This document shows, one piece after another, positions 29,742 through 37,316 of a DNA stretch of 64,000 nucleotides. The notes under the pieces were generated by a model, which was given only the letters and a program-made list of their open reading frames with translations, had not been told where the DNA came from and did not search any database. The position numbers and the translations under genes are program-made. Within the stretch, counting starts at the first letter, position 1. Each line of letters starts with the position of its first letter. Source of the stretch: Anoxynatronum buryatiense. GTDB taxonomy: Bacteria > Bacillota > Clostridia > Peptostreptococcales > Tindalliaceae. The stretch is taken from contig NZ_FXUF01000007.1 of the NCBI RefSeq assembly GCF_900182905.1, forward strand, positions 1 through 64,000, in the 5' to 3' direction.

Positions 29742-29768
29742 CAGTATGACTGATTGGCATATTTGTTG

Positions 29769-30098
29769 CTACCAACCGCCTTTGCCGGGTTTAACAGTCG
29801 GTTGTCCGCCGATCGTTACCGTCACCTGAGTGATAGGTATTAACCCCTGGTTAGTAAACCCAAAGCCACCTGCCACTTCTTCCAATTCACTCTCTGACAG
29901 TTCTTTTCCAGCGGCCTGTGCTTCCAGTGCTTTCAAGGTTGCTTCATATACCTGTTTGAGTTCTTCCAGTGTAAACTCCAGCCCCTTTTCTTTCAACAGG
30001 ACCTGTGCCTCTTCAGCGGTTTCTTTCATATACAGTTCCTTTGCAAAAACCTCATCTGCTTCCATTAACGATCTCAGCTTTTTCATTTTCTCTTCCAT
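29769..30098 (-). CDS. Nif11-type RiPP precursor c
   Basis: 109 residues from the ATG at 30098 (AGGAG eight bases upstream). Leader 'MEEKMKKLRSLMEADEVFAK' through 'AAGKELSESELEEVAGG'. The core is 31 residues from FGFTNQGLIPITQVTVT to KPGKGGW; five Thr, no Ser, no Cys, C-terminal Trp. It contains a second internal GG. Its leader is nearly identical to that of precursor d, so the two are recent duplicates with diverged cores. Confidence 0.88.
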   Translation of the reverse strand: MEEKMKKLRSLMEADEVFAKELYMKETAEEAQVLLKEKGLEFTLEELKQVYEATLKALEAQAAGKELSESELEEVAGGFGFTNQGLIPITQVTVTIGGQPTVKPGKGGW

Positions 30099-30404
30099 TA
30101 GTCCATCTCCTCTCGTTATGCTTTCCTTTTTCCGGCAGCCTGTCTGTCGCCGGTCATCGCCCGTTGGAGCCGTCACCACCTCCGATCATGAGCAAGGTTC
30201 CTCTGAAGTGCATTCTCCTCTGGAGGATCCCTTCACCTGAGAAGCAGCATCACTTTTTTCAATGCTTCCAAAATTGCTTGTCTCATTATCTTCTGATTAT
30301 CTATATTGTGATCTTCCGAAGAACCCCGACCAATTCGATCCACCTGTTAATTTGCCAGACAGGGGTGGGAGCCTTTTCTTTGCTCCCGGGTGATGATCAG
30401 TGTT
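30099..30404. other. 306 bp between precursors d and c
   Basis: No gene is seen. A six-bp stem GGGAGC/GCTCCC (30367-30387) follows precursor d on the minus strand but lacks a T run. A TATAGAT box near 30300 on the minus strand could be a -10 element for precursor c; no matching -35 is visible. Confidence 0.4.
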
Positions 30405-30740
30405 CTACCACCTGCCTCTAACGTCACCTGCTGCTGTCAGTTCATTTATGAGCGGCTTTCTATTTATCATGGAGTAGCTGTCGGGCTTCTGATACGGAGG
30501 GATATATCCGCCTGCCACTTCTTCCATGTCATTCTCCGACAGTTCATGACCGACAGCCTCTGCTTCCAGTGCTTTCAAGGTTGCTTCATATACCTGTTTG
30601 AGTTCTTCCAGCGTAAACTCCAGCCCTTTTTCTTTCAACAGTACCTGTACCTCTTCAGCCGTTTCCTGCATATACAGTTCTTTTGCAAAAACCTCATCTG
30701 CTTCCATCATTTCTCCCAGCTTTTTCATTTTCTCTTCCAT
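30405..30740 (-). CDS. Nif11-type RiPP precursor d
   Basis: 111 residues, 20 bp downstream of the radical SAM gene and behind an AAGGAGATG site. Leader 'MEEKMKKLGEMMEADEVFAK', ending 'ELSENDMEEVAGG'. The 33-residue core starts YIPPYQKPDSYSMINRKP and ends AAGDVRGRW. It has four Ser/Thr, three Tyr, three Arg, no Cys and a C-terminal Trp. Tight linkage to the radical SAM gene makes it the first candidate substrate of that enzyme. Confidence 0.88.
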   Translation of the reverse strand: MEEKMKKLGEMMEADEVFAKELYMQETAEEVQVLLKEKGLEFTLEELKQVYEATLKALEAEAVGHELSENDMEEVAGGYIPPYQKPDSYSMINRKPLINELTAAGDVRGRW

Positions 30741-30760
30741 GACTTCATCTCCTTAGTTTT

Positions 30761-31966
30761 TTATACTAATGAGCATTGATAGCCATGCCCTGCGGCACGG
30801 CATGGCAGGCAGTTTGCCTTCAGTTCACAGGCTTCACAACTGGCGTCCCGGTTTTCTTCGTGTTCCCGTAACCCTTTTAGAATGGGTGAATGTAGCCAGT
30901 ATGCTTGTAGACTGGGGTACGGCTCTGGTGTCATCACATGGCGGCAGGGAGTCCAGTTGCCGTCCACATCGAGTGCCGCTCCGTTTCTTCCGGCACCACA
31001 TCCTCTGTGAATCCCCTGGTTATGGTTGAAGAAAAATGATTTTCCAAGTTCTGCTCTCAAAGGGGAAAAACAGGGCTCCACCAGCACTGGCATGCTGTCT
31101 TTCTGGCGACGGCACTCTTTCAAATAGGCTGCCAGCTGCAGGAGACTCTCTTTTTTGATGGGTGCCTGGATGCTCATGGTCGCATCCGGTTTTGTTTCCA
31201 GAATCACCACGCCATCCATGTCATGAGCTTCTGCCAGTTTCACCAGGTCAGGAAAATCGGCGATGTTGTCTTCCCGTGCCACCCAATTGATGTAGGCTTT
31301 GGTTTCACCATCTTCTTGAAGCAACCGAAGGGCATTCATCGCTTCATGATAACCTTCCCGTGATAACCGGTTCACTGCCTCAGTGGATCCGTTCAGCGAC
31401 ACATACACATCATCAACACCTGCGGCTTTCAGCTGGCGCAAGCGTTCCCGGTCAAATCCCCAGCCACTGATGGCAATGGATGAAATCATTCCCAGGGCCC
31501 GGATCTTTCGCAGCAGCCGGTCCAGATGGGGGTAGGCCAGGGTTTCGCCGCCACTCAGGTTGATGTTGGGCACCTTCATCGCCGCTGCTTCCTCCAGGGC
31601 TTTTTCCGCTGTTTCCGGATTCAGGTCTCTTCCATTCTCCAGGGTGCAATAGCACTGGGGGCAGCGAAGGGGGCACCGGGTGGTCAGTTCCAGGTTGATG
31701 ACTTCCGGTGCTGTCATAGAGCGTTGGGGTGGTGAAACAGTTCTCGTGGCCTCAATGAGTGTTATATAGTGGAGACGTTCCTCCTGGGAGGGGTTTTCCG
31801 GCAGTCCAAAATCATCTATCAGTCGCTGCACCAGGGGATTGGACTCACCTGTTTCCAGCCACTGCCCCAGTTGATTCAGCTGAAGGGCCTGTACATAAAT
31901 GCAGTGACCTCCCGGCATCCGGTATGCCGCCAACATGTTCTTTTCCGAACGCCATATGGTATTCAT
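30761..31966 (-). CDS. Radical SAM/SPASM peptide maturase
   Basis: 401 residues behind AAAGGAG. An N-terminal ~85-residue region may bind the leader. The radical SAM core has the CX3CX2C cluster motif in 'TTRCPLRCPQCYC' and 'NLSGGETLAYPHL'. The SPASM domain has seven Cys ('RGCGAGRNGA', 'TPCRHV', 'CEACELKANCLPC', 'YQC'), for auxiliary clusters. Such enzymes attached to Nif11 precursors form C-C, thioether or other crosslinks. The known peptide epimerases usually lack this SPASM pattern, so epimerisation is less likely. A degenerate copy lies at 33455-33691. Confidence 0.9.
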   Translation of the reverse strand: MNTIWRSEKNMLAAYRMPGGHCIYVQALQLNQLGQWLETGESNPLVQRLIDDFGLPENPSQEERLHYITLIEATRTVSPPQRSMTAPEVINLELTTRCPLRCPQCYCTLENGRDLNPETAEKALEEAAAMKVPNINLSGGETLAYPHLDRLLRKIRALGMISSIAISGWGFDRERLRQLKAAGVDDVYVSLNGSTEAVNRLSREGYHEAMNALRLLQEDGETKAYINWVAREDNIADFPDLVKLAEAHDMDGVVILETKPDATMSIQAPIKKESLLQLAAYLKECRRQKDSMPVLVEPCFSPLRAELGKSFFFNHNQGIHRGCGAGRNGAALDVDGNWTPCRHVMTPEPYPSLQAYWLHSPILKGLREHEENRDASCEACELKANCLPCRAAGHGYQCSLV

Positions 31967-32036
31967 CTCTCAGGTCTCCTTTTCTTAATGAGATCATTTC
32001 GCGCTCTTTTGTCGTGGTGTGTTGAAGGTTGCCCTT

Positions 32037-32321
32037 CTACCATGTTAGATGCATCCTCATTCTTATTCTCCTTGGTCCCTCCCCCATTGATCCGCCAGCC
32101 ACTCTATCCAGGTTCTCTTCAGATAGTTCGCCTGTTTCTGAGGGTGTGATGGATGTGATCAATGCTTCCCTTGCTGCATTTATTTCTTCAATGGTCATCT
32201 CCACATCGTTTTCTTTTAGAAAAACCTGTACCTCTTCCGGCGTTTCCAGCTGGAACAACTTTTCAGCCAACTGCTCATCCGCTTCCAGTTTCTGTTGTAA
32301 CAATCTCAATTTATCTTCCAT
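32037..32321 (-). CDS. Nif11-type RiPP precursor e
   Basis: 94 residues from the ATG at 32321, spaced six bases from AAAGGTGG; the earlier ATG 32327 abuts the site. The leader ends 'ELSEENLDRVAGG'. The core is SMGEGPRRIRMRMHLTW: four Arg, no Cys, C-terminal Trp. It lies 70 bp upstream of the radical SAM gene. Core and flanks are paralogous to precursor h through a block duplication. Confidence 0.88.
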   Translation of the reverse strand: MEDKLRLLQQKLEADEQLAEKLFQLETPEEVQVFLKENDVEMTIEEINAAREALITSITPSETGELSEENLDRVAGGSMGEGPRRIRMRMHLTW

Positions 32322-32358
32322 ATTCATCCACCTTTCACTTCTTATGATGGCTGCCTTT

Positions 32359-32640
32359 TTACCATATGATATAATATCCAGGTGTCTTCGGTGACTTATG
32401 TCCCCGATATCCCCCAGCCACGTTATCCAGGTCCTCCTCAGATAATTCGCCTGCTTCTGAAGGCGCGACAGTTCTGTTCAAAATATCCCTTGCTGCAATA
32501 ATTTCTTCAATGGTCATCTCCAGGCTGTTTTCCTTTAATAAAACCTGTACCTCTTCCGGGGTTTCCTGCTGGAACAGCTTTTCAGCCAACTGCTCTTCGG
32601 CTTCCAGCTTTCGAAATAACCATTTCAATTTTTCTTCCAT
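32359..32640 (-). CDS. Nif11-type RiPP precursor f
   Basis: 93 residues behind the shared GTGAAAGGTGGATGAA leader sequence. The leader peptide ends 'ELSEEDLDNVAGG'. The core is YRGHKSPKTPGYYIIW: one Ser and one Thr, three Tyr, no Cys, C-terminal Trp. Confidence 0.88.
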   Translation of the reverse strand: MEEKLKWLFRKLEAEEQLAEKLFQQETPEEVQVLLKENSLEMTIEEIIAARDILNRTVAPSEAGELSEEDLDNVAGGYRGHKSPKTPGYYIIW

Positions 32641-32713
32641 TCTTCATCCACCTTTCACTTTTTATATGGTCTCATGTCTGTTCTTGGTGCCAGACTACAC
32701 CCGCATTTGTTGC

Positions 32714-32986
32714 TTACCACCTTCCAACGGGGTGTTCTCTACCAGATCCAAAACCCGTACCACCTGCCACATTATCCAGGTCTTCCTTTGATAGTTCCGC
32801 TTCATCGGTCACCATGAATTTTGCCACAGTCGCCTCAAGTTGTTTTATTTCTTCCATATCAAATATCATGCCTTCTGCCGCCAACACAGTTTGAGCTTCT
32901 TCAGCGGTTTCCTGAGAAAAAAGTTTTTCCGCCAATACCGGATCTTCTTTCAGTTTTTTCATCAGCATGGTTGATTTGTCTTCCAT
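32714..32986 (-). CDS. Nif11-type RiPP precursor g
   Basis: 90 residues, ATG behind AAAGGGGGC. The leader 'MEDKSTMLMKKLKEDPVLAE' is shared with precursor l and ends 'ELSKEDLDNVAGG'. The core is TGFGSGREHPVGRW: two Arg, no Cys, C-terminal Trp. It is the shortest core in the set. Confidence 0.88.
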   Translation of the reverse strand: MEDKSTMLMKKLKEDPVLAEKLFSQETAEEAQTVLAAEGMIFDMEEIKQLEATVAKFMVTDEAELSKEDLDNVAGGTGFGSGREHPVGRW

Positions 32987-33073
32987 TTTTCAGCCCCCTT
33001 TCTACTTGTGTTTTGGTTAACAACTAAGATGTTACACTACCTTGGTCCCGGTACCCAGCCTGATTCTCTGTCA

Positions 33074-33454
33074 CTAAACGGCCTTGCCTTCTGGTATCAT
33101 TTCAAGAGACAGGTGGGGATGGTCTTTTTGAAGGATCCGGGCAATTTGATTTTTTGTGTCAATGATCTCTTTTTTCAGGTAACTGGGTTGATAGGTTGTA
33201 ATGTATACCAGAATGATATACTGGCTGCCATTTTTACTGATAAACACGTCTTCCACTAAGATGTGTGTTGGCATATTTTGATGCACCACTTCTTCGAAAT
33301 AGCTACGTTTATCATGATCTTGCAAAGTTCCGCCGGCCATTTCGATTAATGAATTCTTAATAATGGCCACAGGTTCTTTGATGAGCAGGGTAGTCAGAAA
33401 TAGTACAAATATGGAGTCTGCTAAATAGGGAATAAAATCACCACCCAGTTCAGC
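33074..33454 (-). pseudogene. Remnant of a cation-diffusion-facilitator transporter C-terminus
   Basis: The frame reads 'ADSIFVLFLTTLLIKEPVAI', then 'QNMPTHILVEDVFISKNGSQ' and 'ILQKDHPHLSLEMIPEGKAV'. This resembles the last transmembrane helix and cytoplasmic domain of a CDF metal transporter. There is no N-terminal membrane region and no own start, and upstream it is joined to a radical SAM remnant. It is likely a decayed insertion between precursor genes. Confidence 0.55.
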
Positions 33455-33691
33455 TCCTCCTGGCATGCTGTCTTTTTGGCGACGGCGCTCTTTCAAGTAG
33501 GCTGCCAGCTTATCAGTCGCTGCACCAGGGGATTGGACTCCCCTATTTCCAGCCACTGCCCCAGTTGATTCAGCTGAAGGAGACGCAAATAGCTGAATTG
33601 ACCTCCCGGCATCCGGTATGCCGCCAACATGTTCTTTTCCGAACGCCCTATGGTTTTCCTCTCTCAGGTCTCCTTTATTTAATGAGATCAT
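33455..33691 (-). pseudogene. Degenerate copy of the radical SAM gene 5' region
   Basis: Nucleotides match two parts of the radical SAM gene: 33460-33511 matches 31085-31136 (encoding 'AAYLKECRRQKDSMP'), and 33512-33680 matches about 31817-31990 (start region and ribosome binding site). The central radical SAM core is deleted and the frame is shifted. The match continues past the start into the precursor next to it (e versus h), so the unit duplicated was radical SAM plus precursor. Confidence 0.85.
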
Positions 33692-33730
33692 TTCATACTC
33701 TTTTGTTGTGGTGTGTTGAAGGTTGCCCTT

Positions 33731-34009
33731 CTACCATGGTATATGAATCATTCTTCTCCTTGGTACATCCCCTGTGGATCCGCCAGCCACTCTATCCAGG
33801 TTCTCTTCAGACAATTCGCCTGTTTCTGAGGGTGTGATGGATGTAATTAATGCTTCCCTTGCTGCATTTATTTCTTCAATCGTCATGTCAAATCCGTTTT
33901 CTTTCAACAAAGCCTGTACCTCTTCCGCTGTTTCCAGCTGAAACAGCTTTTCAGCCAGCTTTTCATCCGCTTCCAGTTTCTGTTTTAACAACATCATTTT
34001 ATCTTCCAT
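33731..34009 (-). CDS. Nif11-type RiPP precursor h
   Basis: 92 residues. The leader 'MEDKMMLLKQKLEADEKLAE' ends 'ELSEENLDRVAGG', identical to that of precursor e over its last 20 or so residues. The core is STGDVPRRRMIHIPW: three adjacent Arg, one Ser, one Thr, no Cys, C-terminal Trp. Confidence 0.88.
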   Translation of the reverse strand: MEDKMMLLKQKLEADEKLAEKLFQLETAEEVQALLKENGFDMTIEEINAAREALITSITPSETGELSEENLDRVAGGSTGDVPRRRMIHIPW

Positions 34010-34100
34010 TTTTCATCCACCTTTCACCTTTTGTATCAACACATGTCTGGTACTCCTTCATCGCCATTTAAGGGCTGATGATTTAATCGGCAGTTACTTT

Positions 34101-34418
34101 TTACCAGCGCTTTCCCTTTGCTTCTGTAACGTATGCAGTGGATCCGACCGCCATTAATGCAAGGGCAAGCCCCAGCATCCAGAAAAACCCGCCTGTTACT
34201 TCTTCCAGATCTTCTTCGGATAATTCGCTTTCTTCAGAGCGTTCCATGGCTTTGATCAAGGCTTCCCTCACTGTATTGATTTCTTCAAGAGTCATCTCCA
34301 CATCGTTATCTTTTAGAAGAACCTGTACCTCTTCCGCTGTTTCCAGCTGAAACAGCTTTTCAGCCAGCTTTTCATCCGCTTCCAGTTTCTGTTTTAACAA
34401 CATCATTTTATCTTCCAT
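34101..34418 (-). CDS. Nif11-type RiPP precursor i (hydrophobic core)
   Basis: 105 residues. The leader ends 'ELSEEDLEEVTGG'. The 28-residue core begins FFWMLGLALALMAVGST and ends TEAKGKRW. It is a likely membrane helix with a basic-Trp end; no Cys. The 90 bp on its 3' side and the 90 bp before its start are near-identical copies (34020-34110 and 34430-34520), showing recent tandem duplication with precursor j. Confidence 0.88.
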   Translation of the reverse strand: MEDKMMLLKQKLEADEKLAEKLFQLETAEEVQVLLKDNDVEMTLEEINTVREALIKAMERSEESELSEEDLEEVTGGFFWMLGLALALMAVGSTAYVTEAKGKRW

Positions 34419-34509
34419 TTTTCATCCACCTTTCACCTTTTGTATCAACACATGTCTGGTACTCCTTCATCGCCATTTAAGGGCTGATGATTTAATCGGC
34501 AGTTACTTT

Positions 34510-34827
34510 TTACCAGCGCTTTCCATTCGCACTCATCGTCAGTTGAGTCAAACCAGCAGCACACGCTATAGCAAGGATCATGCTTATGAGGAAAACACCA
34601 CCGGTCACTTCTTCCAGATCTTCTTCGGATAATTCCCCTTCTTCAGAGCGTTCCATGGCTTTGAGCAAGGCTTCCCTCACTGTATTAATTTCTTCAATGG
34701 TCAAATCCACGCCGTTTTCTTTTAAAAGAGCCTGTACCTCTTCCGGTGTTTCCTGCTGCATCAGCTTTTCAACCAACTGCTCATCCGCTTCCAGTTTCTG
34801 TTTTAACAACATCATTCTTTCTTCCAT
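34510..34827 (-). CDS. Nif11-type RiPP precursor j (hydrophobic core, one Cys)
   Basis: 105 residues. The leader ends 'ELSEEDLEEVTGG'. The 28-residue core begins VFLISMILAIACAAGLTQ and ends MSANGKRW. One Cys lies between Ser/Thr residues, so a single lanthionine ring is possible. C-terminal Trp. It lies 14 bp downstream of the UPF0489 gene. Confidence 0.88.
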   Translation of the reverse strand: MEERMMLLKQKLEADEQLVEKLMQQETPEEVQALLKENGVDLTIEEINTVREALLKAMERSEEGELSEEDLEEVTGGVFLISMILAIACAAGLTQLTMSANGKRW

Positions 34828-34841
34828 TTTTCATCCACCTT

Positions 34842-35819
34842 TCACTTTTCGCCAGGCTGCTGCCTGGTCTGCAAACAGCCTTCTTCGCTGACAAGAAACA
34901 AATGAAGTGGTATTACCTTCATAGAATAAATCTCTCTCAGCGCTTTCAGCAACTTGGTTTCAATCTGCCGCCACTGATCCTCTGGTGTATAACCGGACAT
35001 GCGGGAACGGCAAAGGGTTATTAATAGGGGTTTTAATTGATTGCGGCTTAAAAAATCCTTTAGTTTTCCAATGCGTCGTTCAATCACAGACTCAGATACT
35101 TTTAACAGCTCCGGTATTTCCTGAAATTCTTCGTAGGAGAGGTAATACCGGCTGTGGTCTCCCTCTCCCTCCCGATGGGCTGAAAGAGCCGCCGCAGGCA
35201 ACAGGCGCATGGGGTGATAAGGGTTTTCCTGGTACTCCCGGTAAGCTTCTGCGGTTATTTCAATACGGGTTTCTGCTGACGAGAGTCCATTGTCGCAGGA
35301 GAAAATATCCAAATCGATGTCCAGGATCAGCGGCCGGTGGGTTTGATAGTCGCTGGTGGTTTGAAGCTGAATGTACCGGTAAAAGCTGTGGTTTCCCCAC
35401 TTGCTTTCCGGGTTTTCCAGCACCCGCCGCAGCATGGGTGTTACCTCACCGGATGTGAAGTGGCATCCTTGGGATTTCCAGGAAACAACACTGCGCCAGG
35501 TGTCCGATGCGTTGCCAATGCCAAACCCTTTCAACCAGGCCATTTCTCCCAGCAGGCCCTGGTAGAGCTGGGGTGTAATGAAATTGGCAATACCCAGGTT
35601 CTGGTATGTATAGTCCACGATGCCCTGGGAATCTTCCGGCAGGTCATGGATGGAGGTGGGGATTCCGCCTTGTACCAGATCGTCATGGGTGTCTGTGTGC
35701 AGCAGTGCGTTGCCGGCAGGAGGAATGATGCCTCTCCCGGAAGCTTCCTGCCAAACAGTAAATGCCTGATGATGTTCCTCAATGATGATGAGGGGAATCG
35801 GGTTCTGCCTATGGTGCAT
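34842..35819 (-). CDS. UPF0489-family protein, candidate peptide arginase
   Basis: 325 residues from the ATG at 35819, spaced about seven bases from AGGGGTG; GTG 35828 is a poorer start. Motifs of the arginase/deacetylase fold are visible: 'LHTDTHDDL' near residue 45 and 'LILDIDLDIFSCD' in the middle, both plausible Mn-binding Asp/His clusters. UPF0489 includes OspR, the peptide arginase of the landornamide pathway, which turns core Arg into ornithine and works beside a LanM and a radical SAM enzyme. Several cores here are Arg-rich (e, h, d, g), which fits. Activity is inferred from family and context. A shrunken copy lies at 36590-36795. Confidence 0.8.
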   Translation of the reverse strand: MHHRQNPIPLIIIEEHHQAFTVWQEASGRGIIPPAGNALLHTDTHDDLVQGGIPTSIHDLPEDSQGIVDYTYQNLGIANFITPQLYQGLLGEMAWLKGFGIGNASDTWRSVVSWKSQGCHFTSGEVTPMLRRVLENPESKWGNHSFYRYIQLQTTSDYQTHRPLILDIDLDIFSCDNGLSSAETRIEITAEAYREYQENPYHPMRLLPAAALSAHREGEGDHSRYYLSYEEFQEIPELLKVSESVIERRIGKLKDFLSRNQLKPLLITLCRSRMSGYTPEDQWRQIETKLLKALREIYSMKVIPLHLFLVSEEGCLQTRQQPGEK

Positions 35820-35891
35820 TGTCATCACCCCTGTGTGGATTTGTTGTTCAGCCAGGTTTTATTCGTCACCAGCGCCGTCCCTTATTGCTTT

Positions 35892-36209
35892 TTACCAGCG
35901 CATTCTATTCGCACTCATCGTCAGTTGAGTCATACCAGCAGTACACACTAAAGCAAGGATCATGCTTATGAGGAAAACACCACCGGTTACTTCTTCCAGG
36001 TCTTCTTCGGATAATTCCCCTTCTTCAGAGCGTTCCATGGCTTTGAGCAAGGCTTCTCTCACTGTATTGATTTCTTCAAGAGTCATCTCCACGTTGTTTT
36101 CTTTTAAAAGAGCCTGTACCTCTTCCGATGTTTCCTGCTGCATCAGCTTTTCAACCAACTGCTCATCCGCTTCCAGTTTCTGTTTTAACAACATCATTCT
36201 TTCTTCCAT
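35892..36209 (-). CDS. Nif11-type RiPP precursor k (hydrophobic core, one Cys)
   Basis: 105 residues, nearly identical to precursor j in leader and core. The core begins VFLISMILALVCTAGMTQ and ends MSANRMRW. One Cys, C-terminal Trp. It lies on the other side of the UPF0489 gene, so j and k flank it like products of one duplication. Confidence 0.88.
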   Translation of the reverse strand: MEERMMLLKQKLEADEQLVEKLMQQETSEEVQALLKENNVEMTLEEINTVREALLKAMERSEEGELSEEDLEEVTGGVFLISMILALVCTAGMTQLTMSANRMRW

Positions 36210-36298
36210 TTTTCATCCACCTTTCACTTTTTATATGGTCTCATGTCTGTTGTTGTGTCATGGCGATCTTGGTGCCAGACTACACCATCATCTGTTGC

Positions 36299-36574
36299 TT
36301 ACCAACTTCCCCTGGTAAAAACGACACTACCGTATTCAAAACCCGTACCACCTGCCACGTTATCCAGGTCTTCCTCTGATATTTCCTCTTCATCGGTCAC
36401 CATTGATTTTGCCACAATCGCAGCAAGCTGTTTTATTTCTTCCATGTTAAACATCATGCCTTCTGCCGCCAGCACAGTTTGGGCTTCTTCAGCGGTTTCC
36501 TGAGAAAAAAGTTTTTCCGCCAATACCGGATCTTCTTTTAGTTTTTTCATCAGCATGGTTGATTTGTCTTCCAT
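36299..36574 (-). CDS. Nif11-type RiPP precursor l
   Basis: 91 residues. The leader 'MEDKSTMLMKKLKEDPVLAE' matches precursor g and ends 'EISEEDLDNVAGG'. The core is TGFEYGSVVFTRGSW: two Ser and two Thr, no Cys, C-terminal Trp. The gene pairs g-f and l-k share intergenic sequence. Confidence 0.88.
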   Translation of the reverse strand: MEDKSTMLMKKLKEDPVLAEKLFSQETAEEAQTVLAAEGMMFNMEEIKQLAAIVAKSMVTDEEEISEEDLDNVAGGTGFEYGSVVFTRGSW

Positions 36575-36589
36575 TTTTCATCCACCTTT

Positions 36590-36795
36590 CACTTTTCACA
36601 AGGCTGCTGCCTGGTCTGCAAACAGCCTTCTCCGCTGGCAAGAAACAATTGTAGGTGAGGTAATACCGGCTGTGGTCTCCCTCTCCCTCCCGATGGGCTG
36701 AAAGAGCCGTCGCAGGAAAAAACATCCAAATCGATGTCCAGGATCAGCGGCCGGTGGATTTGATAGTCGCTGTTGGAACGCTCTTTTCTTGGCAC
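36590..36795 (-). pseudogene. Deletion copy of the UPF0489 gene
   Basis: The 3' end, a mid part (near 36655-36710, matching 35140-35200) and the 'LILDIDLD' segment (near 36720-36770, matching 35290-35350) of the gene at 34842 are joined, with the rest lost. It sits directly upstream of precursor l exactly as the intact gene sits upstream of precursor j. It cannot encode an active enzyme. Confidence 0.85.
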
Positions 36796-36884
36796 TTCTC
36801 CATTTGCTTCGTTTAACTCTATTGAGGTTTATGGGCTGTTACTCCATCGTGGTGATTTGGGATAACGTCACTGTTATGACTCTT

Positions 36885-37214
36885 TTACCAACGTCCTTTT
36901 GTAAACATATTGGTGACAGTTGTGCCAGTGGCTAGAGCAACAAAAATCCCACACAGTGCCAATACACCGTAAGCGAAAAAGATGCCACCTGTTACTTCTT
37001 CCAAGTCCTCTTCTGACAATTCGCCTTCTGTCATGCGGTCCAGCATTTTCAGTATGGCTTCTCTTATTTCATTAATTTCTTCAATGGTCAAATTCACATC
37101 GTTTTCTTTTAAAAGAGCCTGTACCTCTTCCGGTGTTTCCTGCTGCATCAGCTTTTCAACCAACTGCTCATCCGCTTCCAGTTTCTGTTGTAATAATTTC
37201 AATTTTTCTTCCAT
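36885..37214 (-). CDS. Nif11-type RiPP precursor m (hydrophobic core, one Cys)
   Basis: 109 residues from the ATG at 37214, six bases from AAAGGTGG. The leader ends 'ELSEEDLEEVTGG'. The 32-residue core begins IFFAYGVLALCGIFVALA and ends NMFTKGRW. It has five Thr, one Cys and a C-terminal Trp. It belongs to the membrane-helix-like class with i, j and k. Confidence 0.88.
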   Translation of the reverse strand: MEEKLKLLQQKLEADEQLVEKLMQQETPEEVQALLKENDVNLTIEEINEIREAILKMLDRMTEGELSEEDLEEVTGGIFFAYGVLALCGIFVALATGTTVTNMFTKGRW

Positions 37215-37316
37215 ATTCATCCACCTTTCACTTTTTATATGGTCTCATGTCTGTTGTTCTGTCATGGCGATTTTGGTGCTCTTTGGATATTTAAACCCCA
37301 GGACTGGTCTTTGTCA

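Noticed and set aside
33074-33691. 205-codon frame between precursors g and h as a real gene
   Set aside because: It joins a frame-shifted radical SAM remnant to a transporter C-terminus; no ribosome binding site of its own other than the inherited one.
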